The position numbers and the translations under genes were made by a program. 9,838 nt of DNA from Paracoccaceae bacterium (GTDB taxonomy: Bacteria; Pseudomonadota; Alphaproteobacteria; Rhodobacterales; Rhodobacteraceae): positions 1-9,838 of the forward strand of contig PUNI01000423.1 of assembly GCA_003551745.1 (NCBI GenBank). The letters are read 5' to 3'. Position 1 is the stretch's first letter; each line of letters begins with the position of its first letter. Below, piece after piece: positions 5,574 through 9,838 of this stretch. The notes beneath the pieces were generated by a model. It was not told where the DNA came from, did not search any database, and was given only the letters and a program-made list of their open reading frames with translations.

Positions 5574-7700
5574 TCAGCCGAGATCGTCGCCGCCGACGAA
5601 GGAGCTGGTGAGACCGCCGCCGACCACCGTCATGTCGACGGAGTTGCTGAGCACGTTGGCGCCCTGCACGACGTTCATGTTGAACGCCGAGGTCGAGATC
5701 GCCGAGGCCGCCGAGGCGAAGCTTTCCCCGCTGACCATGCCGTTCTCGCCGTTGCCCGAGCCCCAGGAGCCCAGGTCGCCGCCCATGCCGCCGTCGCCGT
5801 TGGTGGCGGTGCCGCCGGCGCCGCCGGTGCCCGCGCCGCCGGTGCTGCCGCCGACCATGGCCTCGCCGCCATAGGCATAGCCGGTGTCGCCGCCCATGGC
5901 GGTGGCGTCGCCGCCATCGCCGCCGGTGCCACCCGTGGCATCGACCGAGCCGGTGCCGGTCACGGCGTTGTCGGCCGAGGCGTCGGAGGTGCCGGCGCCG
6001 CCGTAGCCCGCCACGGCCTCGGCCATGCTGTCGGCCGTGCCGTCGATGTCGGACATGGCGAAGAGCTCGCCGAGCCCGCCGAAGCCGCCATTGGCCTCGG
6101 AGCTGCCGATGCCGTCACCGGCCGCGTCGGAGCTCGACCCGGCGCTGTTCGCGGCATAGCCGCCCGTCGCGCCGCCGCCGGTGCCGGTGCCGGTCGCGCC
6201 GACGTCGGTCCCGCTGTCGGCGGCCGTGCTGCCACCCGCGCCGCCGGTGCCATCGCCGGTGCCGGTGGCCGCGGCGTCCGCCCCGGCATCGCCGGAATTG
6301 CCGGCGCCTTCGCCGCCTTCACCGCCGGTGCCGGTGCCAATGCCGCCAGGGCCTCCGCTTGCAGTTCCGTCGCCCGACGTCGCCTCGGAATTGGCCTCGG
6401 CGGTTTCGTCACCATCTCCGAACAGGCCGCCGAGGTCGAAGTCGAGGCCGCCGCCACCGATGTTCGCGGCGCTGTCGGCAGTGCTGTCACCCGTGCTGGC
6501 GTCACCGCCATCGCCGCCGGTGCCGGTGCCGGTGCCGCCGGCCCCGCCCTTGCCGAAGGCATCGGTCTCGGAGTCGGCCGCGCTCTTGGCCAGACCGGCC
6601 CCGAGCCCGGCGCCACCATCGGCGCCATCGGCGTCGCTGGAGGACTTGCCGAGCGAGAGCGCCGTGCCGTCTCCGTCGGCGCTGGCCTTGCCGCCGTCAC
6701 CGTCGGCATCGGCGTCGGACTTGGAGAGGCCGAGGCCGAGGCCCGCACCGATCGAGTGCGCACCGCCGCCGTCGCCGCCGCTGGCGTCTCCAGTCTCGAG
6801 ATCGCTGTAGCCGTCGACGTAGGCGTCGGAATAGGCATCGGCATCGCCGCCGTCGCCACCGTCAGCTTCGCTGTCGGCCTTCGCCGAGCCCATCGCCATG
6901 CTCTTGCCGTCGGCGTCGGTGTGGGCGCCACCGCCTTCGCCGCCCTCGGCATCCGCATGGCCGCCGTCGCCGCTGGCGCCGCCCTTGGCCATCGACATGC
7001 CGCCCATGGCGCCACCGCCGTCACCGGAGCCGCCATGGGCCGCCGCATCGCCACCGCCGGCCGCGCCATGGGACGCGGCGTTGATCCCGTCGCCGGCCGT
7101 GGCCGCGCCGCCCTGGGCGGTCAGGTTCTGCTGGAAGGACTCGTTGTTCTGGACCTGTGGATTGACCAGCTTGTCGTTGTCGTGAAGCACGTTCGACTGG
7201 TTGATCGCGAAGGCGTTGCTGTTGCCGTCGCCGAAAGTGACGTTGTCGACCGAGGCATCGTCACCCGGGTTATAGCGCAGATCGCCCTGGGCGCCGAACA
7301 CGTCACCCATCGACGAGCCATTGTTTAGATCGACGTCGATGAAGTCGTTGTCCTGCCACGGCAGTTCGTCATTGCCGATGTCGATGGCGATGTCGACGGT
7401 GCTGTTGCCAGAGTCAGCGATGAACTGGTCCTGCTCCTGACCCTGGCCTTGATCCTGACCCTGGCCTTGATCCTGCCCCTGGCCCTGATCTTGGCCCTGG
7501 CCCTGCTCCTGGCCCTGGCCTTGATCCTGCCCCTGGCCCTGTTCGTTCGAGGTCTCCTGCTGCTGCTGCTGCTGCTGGGCCTGCAGGTCGATCTCGGCCT
7601 GTTCGATGTTCAACTCCTCGATCGAGGCTTCGATGTCGCCGACGCTCACCTCGCCGGCCTGGATCTGCCAATTGCTGTTGTTGTTGCGGTTCAAAGCCAT
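5574..7700 (-). CDS. Gln-rich/Gly-rich low-complexity protein, candidate type I secretion substrate (non-RTX)
   Basis: First gene of the leftward run, 708 residues, no recognised family. In order: an N-terminal segment with Asn/Gln and acidic heptad-like residues (1-40); a poly-Gln and (GQGQ[DE]Q)n tract (about 42-92); a conserved-looking Asp/Asn-rich segment (95-195) containing AFAINQSNVLHDND; a long Gly/Ala/Asp/Ser/Thr region (about 197-660) with recurring GTGTGG, GGDGGDA and LGLSKSDAD-like units; and a distinct C-terminus (about 660-708) with VVQGANVLSNSVDMTVV, ending GGDDLG. There is no Sec signal, no membrane helix and no Cys. No RTX nonapeptide (GGxGxDxUx) is visible. The ATG at 7700 is preceded by AGGAG with 7-nt spacing; the in-frame GTG at 7724 is less likely. 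The adjacent ABC and HlyD genes suggest export to the cell surface or matrix by a C-terminal signal. Cargo status is inference. Confidence 0.88.
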   Translation of the reverse strand: MALNRNNNSNWQIQAGEVSVGDIEASIEELNIEQAEIDLQAQQQQQQQETSNEQGQGQDQGQGQEQGQGQDQGQGQDQGQGQDQGQGQEQDQFIADSGNSTVDIAIDIGNDELPWQDNDFIDVDLNNGSSMGDVFGAQGDLRYNPGDDASVDNVTFGDGNSNAFAINQSNVLHDNDKLVNPQVQNNESFQQNLTAQGGAATAGDGINAASHGAAGGGDAAAHGGSGDGGGAMGGMSMAKGGASGDGGHADAEGGEGGGAHTDADGKSMAMGSAKADSEADGGDGGDADAYSDAYVDGYSDLETGDASGGDGGGAHSIGAGLGLGLSKSDADADGDGGKASADGDGTALSLGKSSSDADGADGGAGLGAGLAKSAADSETDAFGKGGAGGTGTGTGGDGGDASTGDSTADSAANIGGGGLDFDLGGLFGDGDETAEANSEATSGDGTASGGPGGIGTGTGGEGGEGAGNSGDAGADAAATGTGDGTGGAGGSTAADSGTDVGATGTGTGGGATGGYAANSAGSSSDAAGDGIGSSEANGGFGGLGELFAMSDIDGTADSMAEAVAGYGGAGTSDASADNAVTGTGSVDATGGTGGDGGDATAMGGDTGYAYGGEAMVGGSTGGAGTGGAGGTATNGDGGMGGDLGSWGSGNGENGMVSGESFASAASAISTSAFNMNVVQGANVLSNSVDMTVVGGGLTSSFVGGDDLG
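5721..7112 (-). repeat. Gly/Ala/Asp/Thr-rich degenerate protein repeats
   Basis: About 460 residues of low complexity in the candidate secreted protein. Recurrent short units include GTGTGGDGGDA and GTGTGGEGGEGA, three copies of GGDGGDA, and a ladder of GLGLGLSKSDADA, LSLGKSSSDADGA and LGAGLAKSAADSE. The DNA is correspondingly dominated by gccgccg-type triplets. The units lack the large hydrophobic residue at the fixed position needed for calcium-binding RTX turns. Confidence 0.8.
7425..7577 (-). repeat. Gln-rich tract: (CAG)7 plus six 18-bp tandem repeats encoding GQGQ[DE]Q
   Basis: Seven perfect CTG triplets (plus strand) span 7557-7577 and encode Gln7. Six 18-bp units lie head to tail at 7431-7448, 7449-7466, 7467-7484, 7485-7502, 7503-7520 and 7521-7538; ttgatcctgcccctggcc is one version. 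The units differ at only a few positions and keep frame, so copy number can change without a frameshift. Confidence 0.92.
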
Positions 7701-7707
7701 TTCCGTT

Positions 7708-7712
7708 CTCCT
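7708..7712 (-). promoter_or_regulatory. Ribosome binding site of the Gly-rich protein gene
   Basis: Minus-strand AGGAG lies 7 nt before the ATG at 7700. It selects this start, giving the protein beginning MALNRNNNSN, over the in-frame GTG at 7724, which has no comparable site. Confidence 0.85.
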
Positions 7713-7794
7713 GGCTGTGCCCACGGGATCGCCAGTCCATCCAAGGGCGACATTCCGGGGCTTTCGCGTTTCGGATTCTCAATTGACCGGAAAG

Positions 7795-7810
7795 AAACGC
7801 CGTGACGTTT
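7795..7810. promoter_or_regulatory. Candidate operator dyad AAACG-N6-CGTTT
   Basis: A 16-bp imperfect palindrome lies about 95 nt upstream of the Gly-rich gene start, with 5-bp perfect arms. Its size and position suit a dimeric activator such as the LuxR-type protein encoded next door, but no known consensus is matched and chance is possible. Confidence 0.3.
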
Positions 7811-8085
7811 TGGTCTTCCCGATCACACGCGTTTCCTCTCTGCGGCCACCACCTCCCTTCAGCTGTGCGCGGCGACATCGGCGTCGTCACTGCCGATGCG
7901 CGACGAATTCATGTCACTTCTGCCCGTCAAACCGGCGCCCCGAGGGCGTCAATGCCTGCCAGACGGGCATGATGACAATCTGGCAGCCGTGCCTTGCAGT
8001 GAGAAGCTGGACAGAGGAGCAGGCCAGGGCGGGCCGTCAAAGCCCTAAGCGAGCAACACATTCCGCTTTCGAAATCGCCTTGAGC

Positions 8086-8103
8086 TCGCCGCAGAAGCGG
8101 CGA
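8086..8103. other. Short hairpin TCGCCGC-AGAA-GCGGCGA in the intergenic region
   Basis: A perfect 7-bp inverted repeat with a 4-nt loop. No T-run follows on either strand. It could be part of a leader, a small RNA or an operator; none of these can be decided from sequence. Confidence 0.4.
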
Positions 8104-8287
8104 ATCGGCCTTGCAGCCTGCTAAAACGATCAGGCGCAGCGGCGAAGCCGAATGCTGGCGATAGCTGGCAGGGGCCAATACAACCCCCGGTGGATGCTGG
8201 ATTTGCAGTCGAAATTCCAGTAACTTGCGCACAACTTCCGGGCTCGAAAACGGAAGCGCCTTGCCAACATCCTATCCGAAAGATCAG

Positions 8288-8316
8288 TGCACAGGCATGC
8301 CGGTTTGTGCTAATAT
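8288..8316 (+). promoter_or_regulatory. Candidate sigma-70-type promoter for the LuxR-type gene
   Basis: The -35 element TGCACA (8288-8293, four of six consensus bases) is separated by 17 nt from TAATAT (8311-8316). TG at 8308-8309 gives an extended -10. Transcription would begin near 8323, leaving a leader of about 47 nt before the ATG at 8370. Confidence 0.55.
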
Positions 8317-8369
8317 GTTGTCATTGGGGAAAAGTCAGCGCAATTTTCGTTTGTGGAGCGGGGACGGTC

Positions 8370-9098
8370 ATGTTGCAAACACCACGCGCAGAGTCTGCGA
8401 TCGGGCAGATTGTGCCTGCGCATCCCGGATGCTTGATTTTCATCGGAAGCCGGCTCGTCTTTTCCGACTGGATCCTGCGTGTTGCCAGCGAGGAAACGGG
8501 CGACATGCCGGTTCATCGCATGGAGAAACCGGATCCGGCGCGCCTTCGGGAATTGACCGGGCGTGAAGGCTTGCGGGTCGCGTTCATCGACGAGTCCTTT
8601 GTCGACGAGCTCTTGGTGCGCCTTGATGCGTCCGATCGTGCGTTTTCGAAACTGCGCTGGGTGCTGGCCTATCGCACGCCTGCTTCAGCGCGGCGCATTT
8701 TTGCCTTGCGCGAGAGCCGGCCTTCGGTTCGATCGCTGTTTTTCCTGCCGATGAATGCGCCGATCGATTCCTGGGTGCCGATGCTGAAGCTGATCCTCGC
8801 GGGTGATTTCTTCGTGACAGGAGATCTCGCCTGCGACCTCTGCACCGCTGACCCCAGGGAGGCGTCCGCGCTCCGGGACGCCGGCGCAGAGGACGGCCCC
8901 GCGCTGACCCCGCGGGAGCGACAGGTGCTCGCACTGGTGGCCGAGGGCAAGCGGAACAAGTGCATCGCTTTCGCCCTCGAGGTCTCCGAGCACACGGTGA
9001 AGCTGCATCTGCACAACGCCATCGCCAAGATCGGCGTGCGCAACCGGACCGAGGCCGCGGCGTGGTACCTCACCAGCGGTGTGGCATCCCATGGCTGA
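8370..9098 (+). CDS. LuxR-type transcriptional regulator with degenerate receiver-like N-terminal domain (CsgD/VpsT-like design)
   Basis: DNA-binding regulator of 242 residues. The C-terminal domain (about 178-236) is a typical LuxR/FixJ helix-turn-helix: LTPRERQVLALVAEGKRNK followed by VSEHTVKLHLHNAIAKIGVRN and a final helix. Residues about 20-150 alternate beta-like and helical stretches (CLIFIGSRLVF, LRVAFIDESF, FLPMNAPIDSWVPMLKLIL) like a response-regulator receiver. The acidic pair normally found after the first strand is absent (IGSRLVF), so ordinary phosphorylation is doubtful. CsgD and VpsT of other bacteria have similarly unorthodox receivers and control biofilm matrix genes; the link here is by analogy. 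I chose ATG 8370 because of GGAG/GGGGA just upstream and a promoter near 8288-8316. The frame is open back to 8190, but that would start before the promoter. Divergent orientation to the secretion genes makes it their likely regulator. Confidence 0.88.
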   Translation: MLQTPRAESAIGQIVPAHPGCLIFIGSRLVFSDWILRVASEETGDMPVHRMEKPDPARLRELTGREGLRVAFIDESFVDELLVRLDASDRAFSKLRWVLAYRTPASARRIFALRESRPSVRSLFFLPMNAPIDSWVPMLKLILAGDFFVTGDLACDLCTADPREASALRDAGAEDGPALTPRERQVLALVAEGKRNKCIAFALEVSEHTVKLHLHNAIAKIGVRNRTEAAAWYLTSGVASHG

Positions 9099-9615
9099 GC
9101 CGCAGCCGGCCGCCTCGCCAGATCCCTTGGCGGCGGGGCGGTTCGACGAGGCGCTGCTGCTCGTGGGGCGGCTGAACTATTCCTGGACCAATACCGAAAG
9201 CCTTCTGATCCACCTGATCGCGGGGCTCGCTGGCACCGGCAAGGACGCTGCCGTGATCATCTTCCTGACCCTCAACACCACCCGGGCGCGGCTCGATCTG
9301 GTGGAAAGACTGGCCAAGATGCCGGGGCGTGCGGACGACGAGCGCAAGGCCATCCTTGTAATCACCGGCCGCCTCGCCCGCTTGGCCGGGATGCGGAACC
9401 GCTACAATCACTGCATCTACGCCTTCGACCCGGAGGGCGGCCCGGTGCGTACCATCCAGATGCGCATCGCCGCCCGCCGCGACGAGATCCGCGTCGGCCG
9501 CTCCACCCTGCTGGATGCAGCTGCGCTCGAGGAGATCCTGCGCGCCATCGAAGCACTGGAAGCGCTGAACCGCGACATCTGGGCCACCGTCCTGGCGCGT
9601 GGCTACCCGTTCTGA
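9091..9615 (+). CDS. Small helical protein with R-N-x3-H motif, HEPN-like (tentative)
   Basis: A 174-residue protein of no family I can name with certainty. It appears mostly alpha-helical, with amphipathic stretches such as NTESLLIHLIAGL (34-46), ARLDLVERLAKM (66-77) and ALEEILRAIEALEALN (about 145-160). RNRYNH at 102-107 matches the Rx4H motif, with a polar residue after Arg, of HEPN-domain proteins. Many of those are RNases or nucleotide-binding toxins, while others are non-catalytic. The motif sits after several helices, as in HEPN proteins, but the call rests on one short motif. The start codon overlaps the end of the regulator gene by 8 nt (ATGGCTGA), so the two are probably co-transcribed and translationally coupled. 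GTG 9079 is an alternative start four codons upstream. No adjacent nucleotidyltransferase antitoxin gene is seen. Confidence 0.75.
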   Translation: MAEPQPAASPDPLAAGRFDEALLLVGRLNYSWTNTESLLIHLIAGLAGTGKDAAVIIFLTLNTTRARLDLVERLAKMPGRADDERKAILVITGRLARLAGMRNRYNHCIYAFDPEGGPVRTIQMRIAARRDEIRVGRSTLLDAAALEEILRAIEALEALNRDIWATVLARGYPF

Positions 9616-9838
9616 GGACGACCACCGCCAACACGCAGGCGCCGGTACGGACCGCCGAGGCCATGCGCTGCTGCCTGAGGGCACCGGGAGTGCTCCCATG
9701 TCTGGCCGATCTCCCGCGAGTTGTGGTGGATCAGGTTGACCCAATCGGTCGATTTCCCCTTCGAACTCGAACCGATGGCGCCGTCATGCCTCAATCCTTG
9801 CCATTGTGGGCCGCCCGTAGCGGTTACCAACCCGTAAC
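9616..9838. other. Right-hand end, 223 bp without a supported gene
   Basis: No strong coding signal. A minus-strand frame at 9603-9830 is open for 75 codons but runs into the end of the preceding gene and resembles nothing I know. GGGA-GTGC-TCCC (about 9687-9698) could form a 4-bp stem after the gene pair, but no T-run follows. GTTAC-N6-GTAAC closes the window. Confidence 0.4.

Larger units (their letters stand above)
7701..8369. other. Divergent intergenic control region, 669 bp without a supported gene
   Basis: This region must contain the leader and promoter of the leftward run, and it contains a good rightward promoter for the LuxR-type gene. It is somewhat AT-richer than its surroundings, especially near 8170-8350. 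Several dyads are visible: AAACG-N6-CGTTT (7795-7810), TGCCCGTC paired with 7962-7969, a 7-bp hairpin at 8086-8103, and CTTCCG-N10-CGGAAG (8235-8256). I see no convincing sigma-70 or sigma-54 promoter for the leftward genes. An open frame on the minus strand at 7927-8232 has no recognisable protein character. Its length suggests complex regulation or an unseen small RNA. Confidence 0.6.

Noticed and set aside
3818..7328. Long plus-strand open frames at 3818-5611 and 5385-7328
   Set aside because: They are antisense shadows of the two unknown minus-strand genes. The Ala/Val/Gly/Arg monotony of the second follows from reading the Gly/Ala/Asp repeat DNA backwards.
7431..7538. 18-bp tandem repeats as a CRISPR array
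   Set aside because: The units are contiguous with no spacers, lie inside a coding frame, and encode GQGQ[DE]Q.
5574..7700. Gly-rich protein as a classical RTX toxin or adhesin
   Set aside because: GGDGGDA-type units occur, but I could not find the GGxGxDx nonapeptide with a hydrophobic ninth position in tandem.
7927..8232. Minus-strand 101-codon frame in the intergenic region
   Set aside because: No ribosome binding site of note, no recognisable family and an irregular composition. It is probably a chance open frame.
8190..8369. Regulator start extended to the ATG at 8190
   Set aside because: The added 60 residues are Cys-rich and unlike the family, they lack a ribosome binding site, and a good promoter lies downstream of that ATG. 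The start at 8370 fits better.
8469..8480. WILR in the regulator as the VpsT-type cyclic di-GMP motif W[FLM][TS]R
   Set aside because: The second and third residues do not match, and it lies near the first strand, not late in the receiver domain where VpsT carries its motif.
9603..9830. Minus-strand 75-codon frame at the right end as a transposase remnant
   Set aside because: A short segment (STDWVNLIHHN) looked vaguely protein-like, but I cannot match it to any insertion-sequence family. The frame also runs into the end of the HEPN-like gene.

Overview
The window is very GC-rich, with strong G/C at third codon positions and good GGAG-type ribosome binding sites. Its gene content is that of an alphaproteobacterium. 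A Rhodobacteraceae-like host is my best guess from the style of the proteins, but nothing here proves it.

Layout. A leftward (minus-strand) run of four genes fills positions 1-7700. In transcription order these are: a 708-residue Gln-rich then Gly/Ala/Asp/Ser/Thr-rich protein (5574-7700); a 687-residue protein with a degenerate repeated motif and an acidic stretch (3446-5509); a PrtD/HasD-type type I secretion permease-ATPase with an unusual roughly 266-residue Pro/Ala/Gly-rich N-terminal extension (844-3426); and the first 286 codons of an HlyD-type membrane fusion protein (1-860), cut by the window edge. A perfect 12-bp GC hairpin lies between the first two genes. The last genes are tightly packed: a 19-nt gap, then a 17-nt overlap. 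A 669-bp non-coding region (7701-8369) separates this run from a divergent, rightward pair: a LuxR-type regulator with a degenerate receiver-like N-terminus (8370-9098) and a small helical protein carrying an R-N-x3-H motif (9091-9615). The last 223 bp hold no gene I can support.

How the parts may work together (inference). The Gly-rich protein has no canonical RTX nonapeptides and no Sec signal, yet it heads a run that encodes the inner-membrane parts of a type I secretion system. It is the obvious candidate cargo. The 687-residue protein shares two short sequence modules with it, one just after its Gln tract and one at its extreme C-terminus. The two could therefore be partners, for example a main matrix or fibre subunit and an assembly, anchoring or co-secreted factor. 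The intercistronic hairpin would fit high cargo expression and lower transporter expression. The divergent LuxR-type protein is a natural candidate regulator and resembles CsgD/VpsT-type matrix regulators in general design. No TolC-like outer-membrane gene is visible.

The candidate undescribed system is thus a CsgD-like regulator, a non-RTX Gln/Gly-rich secreted polymer, a module-sharing partner protein, and a dedicated transporter with a disordered N-terminal arm and a Gln at its H-loop.
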